A DNA stretch of 64,000 nt. Origin: Cordia subcordata. Lineage: Eukaryota > Streptophyta > Magnoliopsida > Boraginales > Cordiaceae. Both the position numbers and the translations under genes were made by a program. Below, one piece after another: positions 46,680 through 58,251 of this stretch (the first letter of the stretch is position 1; each line of letters begins with the position of its first letter). The stretch is taken from NCBI GenBank assembly GCA_028554755.1, contig JAPTOF010000003.1, positions 2,646,501 to 2,710,500 on the forward strand, written 5' to 3'. The notes beneath the pieces are model-generated. The model made no database searches. It saw nothing but the letters and a program-made list of their open reading frames with translations, and had not been told where the DNA came from.

Positions 46680-46991
46680 GGATTTAGAGTTTTATTTTAA
46701 AGCCAAAATTTTAAGATATTTATCCTATTGAAATGAGAATACATCTTCTAAACTTCAAGATATCTTATCATATGCATCCTATTGAAATGAGAATACATCT
46801 TCTAAACTTCAAGATATCTTATCATATGCATCCTATGAAAACTCAAGACAAACTATACTTTTTTATCTTATAAGAAATAAGCCATCTATCCTCATCTTAT
46901 TTTTTATAATGGAAGTATGGTTTGTTTTGATTTTCATAGGATGCATGTGATAGACATCTTAAAATAAGATCATTCCAATAATATTATAACT
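46680..46991. mobile_element. Tourist-like MITE relative with internal 54-bp tandem duplication
   Basis: The ends and body (ATTTTAAGATATTTATCC... and ...CATCTTAAAATAAGATCATTCCAA) belong to the family at 31528 and 50524. Inside, a 54-bp segment is repeated exactly: 46722-46775 and 46776-46829, followed by the first few bases of a third unit. The terminal bases and target duplication are not clear. Confidence 0.65.
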
Positions 46992-48010
46992 ATGATTTTG
47001 AATAATTTTTTTTTTCAAGAACTCTCATTTAAAAAAAATATTTATTTAAGCATGGATCAAATCATTCTAAGGTCTTTGGATTACCTTTTTTTTCATTGAA
47101 AAAAATTCCTAAAAAAACACATAATTTTTGTAATAACTATTTGAATTCGATTTCAAAAAAAGCTGAGACTTTGAAAAAAAAAAAAAACCTCAATTTCAAC
47201 TTCTTTTTTTTTTTCATAATTTTAGAAAATTTGGCTTTTCAAAAAGCACATTTTCAAAAGTTTAAGAAAAAATACTTTTAAAAAGAGACAACTGAACAAG
47301 CCCTTATTTCCATTGATTTATACCCTATCAAAGGATGAAGGAAATGTAGAAATTCAAAGAAACAGACTAGAGGTTAATTTGAATGGACTTGGTCTATCTG
47401 AAGTTTCAAAATTCAAATTATTTATTTATTATTATTTTTTTTTGGGTAACAGATGTTTTAGTTGGCCAATCAACAACTTGCAATGTCTCTGGTCCACACC
47501 AAATAATGGTGAGGACAATAGAGGGATAACGACTTATGACTTAGAAGCTTTTTATTCAAGTCAATTTTAATAGAGAACGTTTTGGTCATGTAGAAGCTTG
47601 AGGCCAATCAATATATTCATGTCCATAGAAGACTTGGAATTTTCTCATCACCTGTTACTTTCAAAAGAATTCTTGCTTGTAAAGTCTAAGTCAATCAAGC
47701 TATCACTTGTAAATGCAGAAAATTGACCTTTTGGTGTCCTTCAACAAATTTCGCAATTCATTGATTTATCTATTAACAACTTCAATCGTATTACGAAATA
47801 TACTGTGCGCATCATTTTTACACAATTTACATGACCTTGTCAAGGGATACTTTGTCCTGTAATTTGAAGAAAGAGTAGTTTGGCACATGAAACTCTCCCA
47901 ATGTGTGAAATTTAAAAAATGTATACACATTTTGAAGTCTATTATATACGGTCTTACCTTATATTTTACAATCAATTTTTATGATTCAAACATGTCACTT
48001 TTAAGTCTAA

Positions 48011-48890
48011 CAACAACTAATCTTGTGGTCCCTCAAGGATGCCCCAACGATAAGAGTTGGAGATAGATACGATTCATGACCTGAGTTCGAATTCAGTCCA
48101 TTGTCCTTAGTTGCGTGCCCTCTATATTGGAGCAATTTTCAAAAGTCACTGGTATGTCATTGGTCGTAAAGGCTGACCGGTAGGTCGACCGGTAAGGTCA
48201 GTAAGTACTTTGTCTCTACTGGTCGACCGGTAAGGTCAGAATATGACCATTGGTAACTGTTTGAACATGGATGTCCAGTTAAACTTTTAATTGGTGTGTC
48301 TGGTCATATCAAACACGACATGCTCTATAAATAGACAATGTTGGAAGCCTCTAACAGTACGAAAAAACACGAAAAACCATCCATAAACACCCCATTTGCT
48401 TACTTGCATCCAAATTAAACTCTAAGTATATTATATTGCAGGAAATCTACTTAGAGTCTTGAGATATCCTTGCCATCTGTTGGTGAGTGCTAGAGACTAG
48501 AATTGGTAGCGCAAATCAATTCAAGTTATAGGCTTCATTATATCCCAAAGGATATCTGCATATTCCCCTTTACACACCAAGTTGGTGGAGGCAAATAATA
48601 CTTAAGGAACGTGACATTTGCAGCACGCCTTGAAGCCATATTTCAAGTTCTCCACATTTTTTAGAAGTTTTGAATGCACACTACGCCAACACTCGACTTA
48701 TTTGGTGCACAGTACAAAGGACGTAATGTATAGTTGGGGTTTGTCATTTGGTGGTTGGGCTCCGTCAAATGTATTGATGGTCCGGCTCTAATAGCTAGAT
48801 TTCTCTCATCACAAAAAAAAAAAAAAACAGCTAGTCTTGTGAATCGGAGATTGAACACAATTTCTTCCTTATATCTAATTAATCAAATAC
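48011..48890 (+). mobile_element. Insertion with LTR-like promoter region
   Basis: The left duplicate (34335-34370) runs from TTTTAGGTCTAACCATGACAACTTG straight to the CTTTAGAATAGATAACG sequence. Here about 880 bp intervene. The insert begins with SINE-like text (B-box-like GAGTTCGAATTCAG at about 48083), then has two copies of GGTCGACCGGTAAGGTCAG (about 48184 and 48222), a TATAAATAG motif (48326) and downstream sequence typical of an LTR transcription start. No coding domain is present, so a solo or partial LTR nested with a SINE is the best reading. Confidence 0.5.
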
Positions 48891-49887
48891 ATTAGCTTTA
48901 GAATAAATAACGGGAAGCAGCTATGGGCAGGAATGGCGCTATTCACATTGCAGGAGGAAGAAGAAAGAGGAAGGGAAAAAGGGAGGGGGAGATAAAAGAT
49001 GAGTTGTTTTAATAGTGTTAAAAATAAAGTGATTACATAATATTTTTTAAAATATAAGACTTTGTCAAAAACAATTGTAATATTTATGTTTTTTTTTTTT
49101 TACTTACTTGACTTGCTCTTATGCTAACTTTAGTGAAGAAACTTCCTAAATCGCCGTCTTTGCCAGCGGGCAAATATGCATGCGTGTTATAATTCTCATC
49201 GGTTTCCCAATTTTTCACTTGGCTCTTATATGTATTAAAATAGCAAGGTGCGGTTTGAAGACGCTTGTGTCTATAATCATAAATTTTGGGTCTTTAGCAA
49301 GTATCGAGTGTTTGAGTGTGTTTATGGATTAGAATTAATGAGATAAGTTGCAAAAGTAACTGGAATAGGATTGTTAGAACATGTATTTGGTGGGCTATAC
49401 AAAAAGGAAAGTAATGTGTTACTTGGAAAAAAATAGCTATACGATGTTTGAGTGTTGGATTCTGTTATGCCATTCCTAGTGGGAGTACTTAGCTATTGAC
49501 AGCAGTGGTGGACTCAGGATTTTTTACTAGGGCTAGACAAGTGACAAAAAAGTACTTTATACCAAATCAAATTTTGGTTGAAACTTTCAACACAAATCAC
49601 AAAACAACCACTTATAAAACAATAGTTAACTATAAAATAAGATATTAACATCAATAACTAATTACTATAAGTCTTCAGAATTAAGAGTCCAGTCAAAAAC
49701 CCATAGGACTATCCTCTTGCTAAACTCTTTAAGTGTAGCAATCTTTTATCCCCTTAAAGCTAGGTGAGACGATGTCCACAATTGGAATGTCTATGCACTT
49801 AAAGCCGAATGATAAGATTGAACTTTATTAGCAAGTGTAATACTTACGCAAATTATAAGATGCACCTTCATTTATGTGATCCCTTAA

Positions 49888-50416
49888 GCGTGTTTGTTCA
49901 GTATTCATAAGATGTTTGTTTAGTAAAATTCACAAAAATATCTATACATGAAAACAGTCACAGGTGTTTGTTTAGTATTCATAAGCTGTTTGTCCAGTAA
50001 AATTCACAGAAATATCTATACATAAAAATAGTTACAGATGTTTATTCAAAATAAAATGACTATTTATTCAGTATTCATAAGTTGTTTGTCCAGTAAAATC
50101 TACAGATCATCACAATATCTGTTGACAAATATAAAATTGACAACTATCTATATATGAAAATAATTATAGATATTTGTTTAGAATAAAAAGATTATTTGTT
50201 CAGTATTTATAAACTGTTTATCCAGTTAAAATCATAAATCATCACAATATTTGTTGACAAGTGTAAAATTAACAAATATCTATATATGAAAACAGTCACA
50301 GATGATTGTTCAGAATAAAAAAATTATTTGTTTAGTATTCATAAATTGTTTGTTCAATAGCATTCACAGATCATCTTTATTCAGTATTAATAAGTTATTT
50401 GTTCAATACATTTACA
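49888..50416 (+). repeat. Five-unit minisatellite with two unit lengths
   Basis: Units run approximately 49888-49962, 49963-50036, 50037-50168, 50169-50300 and 50301-50416. All carry TTCAGTATTCATAA..TGTTTGTCCAGTAAAAT and most end ATATCTATATATGAAAA.AGTCACAG. The first two are ~74 bp. The next two are ~132 bp because of extra GAATAAAA.GATTATTT and ATCATCACAATATTTGTTGACAA segments. It is followed by a short TTGCACG/TTGCAC repeat (50425-50456). Confidence 0.8.
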
Positions 50417-50523
50417 GCCGTAGGTGCACGTTGCACGTTGCACTTTGCACCTGCAGGTATACAATATAACTTCCTAATAGTTAACCAATTAATAACTAGT
50501 TGCGTATTAAAAAGGTCGACTAA

Positions 50524-50793
50524 TGCTCTGTTTGTTATAGTCTTATTTTAAGATACTTATTTTATTGAAATGAGAGTATATCTTATAAGATTTAAGAAAT
50601 CTTATCATGCATCCTATAAAAATTTAAAACAAAACCATACTTTTTATCTTATAAGAAATAAGTAATCCTTCCTATCTTATTTTTTACAACTATAGAATGC
50701 ATGGTGCATATGATAAATATCTTAAATCTTATAAGATATCTCTAAATTTTAATAGGATAAGCATCTTAAAATAAGATCATTCCAAACGCACTA
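50524..50793. mobile_element. Tourist-like MITE, 270 bp, TAA target duplication
   Basis: TAA at 50521-50523 and 50794-50796 flank TGCTCTGTTTGTTATAGTCT at the left and, inverted, TAGTGCGTTTGGAATGATCT at the right. The two ends continue as matching TTATTTTAAGAT.CTTAT arms. It is the same family as 31528-31799 but in the opposite orientation. Confidence 0.85.
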
Positions 50794-51914
50794 TAAGTGT
50801 GGACTCTTCTATGGGGCTTGAACTCGGGCCTTCAATATAATTGAATGATTCGCATTTTGGGGAATTATGGGCCATGGCCTGACCTCATCCTTGTTATCCA
50901 AACTTGGTAATTGGGTTTCATGATGTGGGGCTTAAGGTCCACGTCAAATTTTGGCTATTTTAGGGTATCACGACACCAGAAGCGACTAATTTTTCTACTT
51001 TTAGTTAATTTCAACTCAATGTACCGCACCAATACCACAAGTTCTTCTTTCTTTCTTTCTTTTTTTGAATTTGATATGCTCCAAGAAAAACTTTACTTAT
51101 CTTATATATTCTCTATAAATGTCCAATTATTTCTTTAATTTTTTTATATTTTGTTCTTTATGTATTATAATCTTTGAATGTGGTACTTGTCATTTGTTTT
51201 TTTAATTTTTATTACATATTTTGTTTCTTTTCATATTGATAATAGGTGAACTTACTGGTAGAACTAGTTATAAGAGTAAATCCATACCTCGTGAATATTT
51301 AGATTGAAAGAAATTTATGTTCAATAGATTATTAAACTTTTTCTCAATAAAATTAACCATATATTTAACTATTTGACTATTTAAATCACAAAAGCTATAC
51401 AATACAAAATTATATAACCACTGGCACCACGTTGGTATATACGCTAGTTAGAGACAATGTTTGGGAGTACTTATAAGTTGATCAAATCTATTTATAAGTA
51501 AAAAATAAAATAAAATTTATGTATTTGACAAATTACGCTTATAAATAGATAAAATTGATTTATAAACAACCAAAAAAAGGCACTACCTTCTAACTTTTTT
51601 AACTTCTTATAAACAATTAAAGTTGACTAAATATAAAGACATTTATATCCGTTGAAAACATTAGAAAATTACATAAAACTCCAATAAAATCTTTCACATC
51701 CTACTTTTTTTGTTTTTGTTTTTTTTGCTCAAACTCGTGCCACGGCTGATGAAGTCCTCTCATCTTTCTGCAAAATACTAACAACATGCACCGAAGCAAT
51801 TAATAATGCAATTCGATTAATTAAGCATTCATAAGAATAATAATTAAATTCAATTATTATCTATTTTATAATTTTTTATTAATCTAAAATTAATCAACTT
51901 ATGGTGTATACAAT

Positions 51915-52010
51915 ATATATTTTTAAAATCCCACACCCTTTTGGATTTGAACCCAGGATCTCATGTTTGGGAAAGATAGTCTTAATCACTTGAGTTATTC
52001 CCTAATTCCT
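51915..52010 (-). mobile_element. tRNA-derived SINE-like fragment
   Basis: On the minus strand TAACTCAAGTGATTAAGAC (A-box region) is followed about 25 bp later by GATCCTGGGTTCAAATCC, a near-perfect B box. GGTGTATA flanks the segment on both sides (51904-51910 and 52012-52018). The corresponding point of the older duplicate (36660-36680) lacks it. Confidence 0.65.
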
Positions 52011-52169
52011 AGGTGTATATAATTATATAGAGTACCATATTCAAAAATTTTTTAACTTTAAATTATAAATAAAATATTAATTTTGTTTCACAATATTATT
52101 AATTAAAGATACTTTTTAGTCATTTTTACAAATACTGCTATTTATAAATATATATTTATCGAATATGTT

Positions 52170-53366
52170 AGCAACATATGTAGTGTGTTTGGAATGATCT
52201 TATTTTAAAATTTTTTTTTTATTAAAATGAAAAAATATTTAATAATATTTAAGACTTATAATAAATATAGACCAAACCAACGGAAGTATGCCAAAACATC
52301 ACCCTCAGAGCATACCGCGTACCGATGGCAAACATGAAAAATGTGATCTAGTTGACCCAAGAACTCAACAACAAAAACATGTTACGCAGTCTACCCCCAT
52401 GGCCGTCTTTATTCAGTCTACTCCCATGGCCGTCTTTATTTGACCTTTGACCAAATTATTAAGAAAAGAATAGTACACACAAGGTTTTTTACTATAGAGA
52501 AGTATGAGAACTATTTTAGTCATTTTTTCCCATAATCACACGTCAATTTTTAGGACAAATAGTACTGTACCTTCTTACAGTTAGTCGAGAGTGTACATTT
52601 AACCTCTATAATTTTAATGTTGGAAAAATTATATAAACTCAAACATGTTAAATTTATGAACACCAGTTATAAATACGATTGAGAGTATAGTGAAAGAAAA
52701 CTATCCAATTTACTTCACAAATAGCCGTTCTTCCTTCAAGATTTTGCCCAGAATCTAAGTTGAGTGGTTATTCTTCCTCCCCTTAGTCTCTGAATTTTTC
52801 TAATGGAAAAGAAATACACAGTCCTATTCATTTTATATAAAAAAAAAAACAATCGTGACTTTTTAGAGATTAGGTCATGTCTTTTCAGAGCGACCATGAC
52901 CTTTCAAAACAATCGTGTCTTTCTAGAATAGTCGTGTCCTTTTAGAAATAGGAAAGGGATCAATCAGAATCTATAATTTAGTTATAGCCCATAGGCCTAC
53001 CCATCACAACCTTAATGACTACCAGCAATTATTTAATTTACACACATGATATGAGTTTTCACACATCATCTTATCAAATTCTGGAGTTCAATATTCTTAC
53101 ATTCAAAGTATGCTAGGACTCTCTTGAGGTTTTCAAAAACCAAGCACACACCTCCCAATTTAATAACTTTGTTAATTTTGACTAATGAAAATACAAAAAA
53201 GACTAATATGCCCTTCGGTAGCTTTCCTATTTCAGGACTCCTTAAATTTTTTACTCTAATATCTATTCTTAGTTATAATTAAATATACTATATTTATTTA
53301 TTTTATTTATATTTATTCATTTTGACATCAATCTATTTTAATTACTAGTTTAAAATTTTTTTTAAT
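52170..53366. other. AT-rich spacer
   Basis: This starts with a truncated Tourist-family end (to about 52280). A direct repeat of CAGTCTACYCCCATGGCCG lies at about 52389 and 52416. A cluster of TCGTGTC/TTTTAGA phrases (52855-52950) looks like a short degenerate repeat. No gene is supported. Confidence 0.5.
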
Positions 53367-53374
53367 AACTTCAA

Positions 53375-54096
53375 CAGGGGCAGAGCCAAGGGAGGGCCAG
53401 CGGGGGCCTCGACCCCCCAACCCCTCCAAGTTTAAAAATTATATATAAGTAGATGTAAATCTTTTGTTTCGAATATATATACATATATATGTAGATGTAA
53501 ATTTTTTTATATTTTTTCTCATGGCCCCTCCTAATTTTTTCTCTCCTTTATTTTGCTTGAAGAATCTAGTGATCCTTTTTTAGTATACATTTTTTCATGT
53601 GTAATGATGTTTTACTGAATTTTATAATAAATAAATAATTTTAGAGGATAAATTTCAATTATGTTTGATATATTTATTTTACTGGTTAGGTCTTACAAGA
53701 TAAGTTTAAGAAAATTCATAAATTTTTATAGCTTTTTATAGATAATTTATTTAGGGGGTTTCTTCATATAAAATTATTTATTTCATTGGTTAGATAATTT
53801 CATAAAGGAGAAAAGAATTTAGTTTCATTTATTGAATTAGTAAGTTTTTCTTTGTACTATGATACATTGATATTTTACACTTGTTCATATTTTAAATACC
53901 TATATTACCGACCTTTGTTGTTGTGATTATTATCAAATATGTGTTGCTCTACTTATCATTATTTTACTTTATACTACTTCTTAGGTAATTTACATTCAAA
54001 TATGAAAATAGATCTCGAATACTTTTTTAGGTGATTTATATTTGAATATCAAAATAAATCTCAACCCCCGGTGACAAATTTCTGGTTTCGCCCCTG
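53375..54096. mobile_element. hAT-type element, 722 bp, 8-bp target duplication
   Basis: AACTTCAA (53367-53374) and AACTTTAA (54097-54104) match at seven of eight bases. The ends CAGGGGCAGAGCCA and, inverted, CAGGGGCGAAACCA are typical of plant hAT miniature elements. Near the left end lies GCCTCGACCCCCCAACCCC and near the right TCAACCCCCGGTG, as in related elements. There is no transposase frame. Confidence 0.85.
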
Positions 54097-54104
54097 AACT
54101 TTAA

Positions 54105-54775
54105 GTGTTTTATTTTTTAGTATTTTAATTTGCTCATTTTTTTATGTGTTGTATTTTTTTAATGACAAATTTCTATTAAACTTTTCTTTATTGCTGATAT
54201 TAAGGTGTAGGGAACGAGTTAGCCATCTCTTATTAAAAATCCATTTAATATAAATTAAATATCTCTAGTTGTAAAAGATCTGTTGTAAATGTTTATATTT
54301 AGGTGAGTTACTTGTTTGAGTTGCTCCAGCAATGTATATTTTACAAAAACTTGTTGATGACAAAAAAAGATATATCCACATACAACAAGAAGAAAAATTT
54401 ACGAAATCCGTTGAACATGGCACAAGAGCCTGTTTGGCTCTTCTTATTTTATAATTTATAAATTTTAAAAAAATAATTATTTACTATTTACAATCTCGAA
54501 TATATTTTTTTACTATTTACATCCTCGAATAAGCTTGCCAAAAGAGGGATAAATAACGACAAAAGCTCCTTTTATCGCACTTTCTAGGCACCATCATCAC
54601 CCCCCAACTTTTTTTCTCTCCATAAGATTCGGGGGGTCTCTCCCACGTCTTACTTCCACATCCACCGTTCCAGATCCCTCTCTATATTCCTCCTTTTCTC
54701 CCTCGCAAGAAAAAAAAAAAAAAAAAGGTTTTCCAGGGAAAATCAATTGATTTCCCTGGTCCAAGATCTCCATAG
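54105..54775 (+). promoter_or_regulatory. Upstream region and leader of the DUF7804-like gene
   Basis: The last ~180 bp are CT-rich (CCCTCTCTATATTCCTCC) with an A run at about 54710-54726, consistent with a plant 5' leader. Upstream it is AT-rich with another MITE-like end (GAGCCTGTTTGGCTC at 54428). This region was not copied into the partial duplicate at 41350. Confidence 0.4.
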
Positions 54776-55531
54776 ATGGCATCCCTGAGAATCAAACCTG
54801 GTGCAAACCATTCAATCTTTCACTCCAACAAATCCCATCAATTTACTCATTCAAATTCCTCTGTTTTTCTTCCAAATCCCTCCAAGAAAATTAGGACCCA
54901 GAAAGGCGTCGTCTATGTGTCATCATCAATGGCGGCTTTATCATCATCACCATCATCTACGAAGACCCCCGTAGTTAAACAGCCATCTCTATTGCGTGAG
55001 GAGGTGTCATCATCATCACCAATTGGTCAACCCAAAGATACAATGGTTTCATCAAGGCTGGATGAATGGATGGAAGAATCGGCTCAAGAGATTGTGAAAA
55101 GCTTAAAGCAAGCGCCTTTGCTTGTACACATCTATGATGAGTACAGCAATAATGGCAAAGCCAAGTTCAAGACAGAGAAGGCTGTGCTAGAAAACTGGCG
55201 TATCGTGAATGGTGAATGGGAAAGTGGGGAAATTAAATCCCCTGATGGGTTAATTTTCGTTGAAGAGCTTCAAGCTGTTGATGAGAGCAGCAAAAAAGAT
55301 TTTGTGAGTGGTGATGGAGATGATTTTGAAGAAGGGGTGACAAGGGCATGGGGTATTGTGGTGCAAGGGAAAGGAGTGGAATGTGGTCCAGCTTGCTATT
55401 TGTTGAAGACTAGTAGGGTTGGTGCTGGTTTAGGGTTGGGAATGTGTTGCACACATTTTTGTTTAACGAGAGTCCAGAGTTTTACCCAAAGTGCTCTCAG
55501 GCAGTTTGAAGATTCTTGGTTGTTGAGGTGA
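54776..55531 (+). CDS. DUF7804-like protein, probable plastid targeting
   Basis: This is an intronless frame of 251 residues. Residues 1-60 are rich in Ser, His, Asn and Lys with almost no acidic residues, as in chloroplast transit peptides. About 61-90 is a Ser/Pro linker. From about 92 the conserved part starts: SRLDEWMEESAQEIVK, a PLLVHIYDE segment, a charged ENWRIVNGEWESGEI stretch and SPDGLIFVEEL. An acidic insert (165-187) leads to TRAWGIVVQGKG, then ECGPACYLLKTSRVGAGLGL and CCTHFCLTRVQSF. The cysteines (203, 207, 224, 225, 229) suggest metal or redox chemistry but nothing is proven. I assign it to the plant-specific DUF7804 group from memory of homologues with the same Cys-rich ending; function is unknown. 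The start at 54776 gives the transit-like N-terminus. Its last ~85 codons are duplicated at 41350-41606. Confidence 0.85.
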   Translation: MASLRIKPGANHSIFHSNKSHQFTHSNSSVFLPNPSKKIRTQKGVVYVSSSMAALSSSPSSTKTPVVKQPSLLREEVSSSSPIGQPKDTMVSSRLDEWMEESAQEIVKSLKQAPLLVHIYDEYSNNGKAKFKTEKAVLENWRIVNGEWESGEIKSPDGLIFVEELQAVDESSKKDFVSGDGDDFEEGVTRAWGIVVQGKGVECGPACYLLKTSRVGAGLGLGMCCTHFCLTRVQSFTQSALRQFEDSWLLR

Positions 55532-57610
55532 AGAGGGAATTCTTTTTTTTTTTTTTTTTTTCATCGGGAGGCCGCGGCAAGAATTTGTTGTTGATCATTT
55601 TAGGAGAGGAGACTCGTCTAAACCTACACCCAAGCATTTTCTCAAGGGAGTTAAGATTGGTTTTTTATTGATTGTTTTTAGCTGGTCTAGCTGACAACTA
55701 TTCATCCATTGGAATTGATTGAAATTAGATGATTCATTTGTTTTTTTCATAAAGTGACTCAATTTGCTCATCTGGTTCTGTATTTTCAAAGCCTTGCATA
55801 TAGGTTGATTTCCTTGCATTATATGGGTCTAGACACATTGATAAAATTCTCATAGCATTTTATGCAATTTAGGGATTCAGTTTATAAATGTTTTCCTTGT
55901 AAAAATTTGAAAGCAAGGCAATATATAAATTTTTTTTTGGTTAAAAAAAGCGAGTACTTGTATTGATTTCATAACCGTTTTACATCAAAAAGGGGACTCG
56001 GGCATATAACGAGAGCAACCTCTCCTTCTGTGTGGTTTAGAACTTGTACAAATCTTATGAAGAGAAAAGGGATACATGTTTTCTCAACTGCATTGATGAG
56101 ATCTTTAAGTTTTCAATTCTATGAAATGGTTGTAATCAATTCCATGGTCCATAGTTTGTAGATATATTAAATCAAAAGCATACAGTAATATTTAAAAGTA
56201 AATATCAATCTTTATGATTTCTAATATGATCACGACTTGCTTTATTTATTCAGCAAAAGCAGAATTTTGAATGTGTTTCATAAGCTAAAATAGGTTGTCA
56301 AACAATGATGTGGGAACTGGTTTTAACACGTGGACAACGTTGAAAAATCTTCAGTATTAGGTTGGAACAGTCTTATCTTAAATATAAAAATATCCTATAA
56401 AAAAATAAGTATTTGATATAATTAACAAGACGGTTTTATTGTAATTTTGTTACTCTAAACAAAAAATGTTGTTATAAGTTAATTTGGTAATAATGTTCTA
56501 AATTTTCAGATATGTTATTATAATTCTATGATTAAATAGTTAATTTTAAAGTAAAAACTATTAATTAATTTTTAAATTTTTTTTGCATTGATAATGTTTT
56601 TAAATTATAAAGTTTCAAATATGTCAATGTCAAATTTTCTAATTTTAGTTTCCAATTTTTAAATTTTTAAAATTAAAATTTTTATTTTTAACTTTTACTT
56701 AATTTTTAATTATTTTTCTTTTAAATTTTTAGTTTTTAATTTTTAATCTTTTAATCTTTTCACTCTTTTATAACTTATAAGATAAGATATAAGTATTTTA
56801 AACCCAACTTATTTTTTATAACTACAGATAAGACATCTTGCGAAAGGTATCTTATAAATGATTTACGATAATAACTAATACTTTTTTCATATAAGTTATC
56901 AAATAAGATAAGTATTTTAGAATAAGACCAAACCAAACATATCATTAAAACAACTCATACTTTTTATCTTATAAGATATAAACAATTCATCATAATTTTT
57001 TTTTTTTTACAATTGTACAGATAACACATCTTAGCATAAGCATGGGATTAGGGGATAGCTTAAGCGGGTGAAACTTTCTCTCACGTGTGAGGTCTTGGGT
57101 TTATTTCCATGGAGGTTGGAGGTTTAACCGGAAAAAATATATCTTACCATAAGCATATTATGAAACTCAAAACAAATCATACTTTTTATATAAAAAGTAT
57201 GGTGAGTTTAATCGGAAAAAAATTCTTACCATAAGTATATTATAAAACTTAAAACAAATCATACTTTTCATATAAAAAGTATCTTATCATAAGATTATAT
57301 CAAACAGAGCGATAAACATATTTTATCTAAATACTTTTTTATTTATTTCTCATTTGTTTACAAACATCAATTGCTTATCGGTAATTTAAGAAAAGCGAAG
57401 CGAAATCAGCCGTTGACAAGTATTATTTTTTTCACTTTGGACATGGCACACGTCCATTGGCTGCATGACTTCTATTTTTCAACAAAAGCAGCTTTCGTGA
57501 GTCAACTCTTAAACGTCGTAAGAAGTATAATAATAATAATAATTAATAATTTCTTCTAAAGACTTCCATTTCGTGTGCTTTGACATTTGAGGGTATTGCT
57601 TAAGCGTTGG

Positions 57611-58163
57611 AGTCAATCGCGAATGACATGTTTGTCTGGAAGTTAAGAAGGCGATGCACTGTAAATCAGAGAAATTAAAATTAATCGTTTCCATTTTTGA
57701 CTAGAGAAAAATAAATGGGAAAAAAAATTTAGAAGGATAATTTCTTCTCATTTTTCCTACTTGGTTTCTTTTATCGTGAGGACTTCTGGAAGGTCTTTAG
57801 ATTAACATTCACGTCAAAACTTTAATATATAATCTTTCTAACGAGTTTGATATGAACCCATTATTATTTACCGTGTTAATGTCACACAATACATATCTAT
57901 GTTGCTTACCTCCGCTCTTAGGACAAAAATCTGCTTCTGAGCATAACTTGAATCTTGTACAGCTCGTGGGAGCTACGAGAAGGGACTCCTTGGGCATTTA
58001 GGGTCGCGGATCCCGTCGTAGAATCTGTTGATAAGTAAAGTCGTTAGCGGTTGTCATATCCTTTACATGATAGTTTAAGCATTTCAAGCACCTATAGAAC
58101 CCATAAGAACTAGGAGATCATCCCAAGGACACCTTCACCATCCGAGGTTCACTGACTATATAA
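57611..58163 (+). promoter_or_regulatory. Promoter of NHL copy 3
   Basis: AGTCAA (57611-57616), TTGACT (57697-57702) and TATATAA (58157-58163) are in the same arrangement as in copies 1 and 2. Short clustered differences lie nearby, for example GTTGATAAG where the others have GTTCAATAAG. Confidence 0.5.
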
Positions 58164-58251
58164 CCATATTGATAAGTGAAACGCATTCGCTATGCGCACT
58201 GAGATTACTAAATAACTTTCCAGCTCTTTTGCTAACATCTCAGCTGCTCCC

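Larger units (their letters stand above)
47050..52150 (+). repeat. Older segmental duplication, right copy
   Basis: Diverged partner of 33000-37060 in the same order and orientation. It has gained insertions relative to the left copy: about 48011-48890 (LTR-like), a minisatellite (49888-50416), a Tourist-like MITE (50524-50793) and a SINE-like piece (51915-52010). It lacks the left copy's LINE fragment and 629-bp MITE. After about 52170 similarity ends in another MITE fragment (TGTGTTTGGAATGATCTTAT), and no NHL gene follows. Confidence 0.75.

Noticed and set aside
48083..48100. tRNA gene suggested by a B-box-like sequence (also near 51950 and 43170)
   Set aside because: No cloverleaf with acceptor stem and anticodon can be built; SINE remnants explain the boxes.
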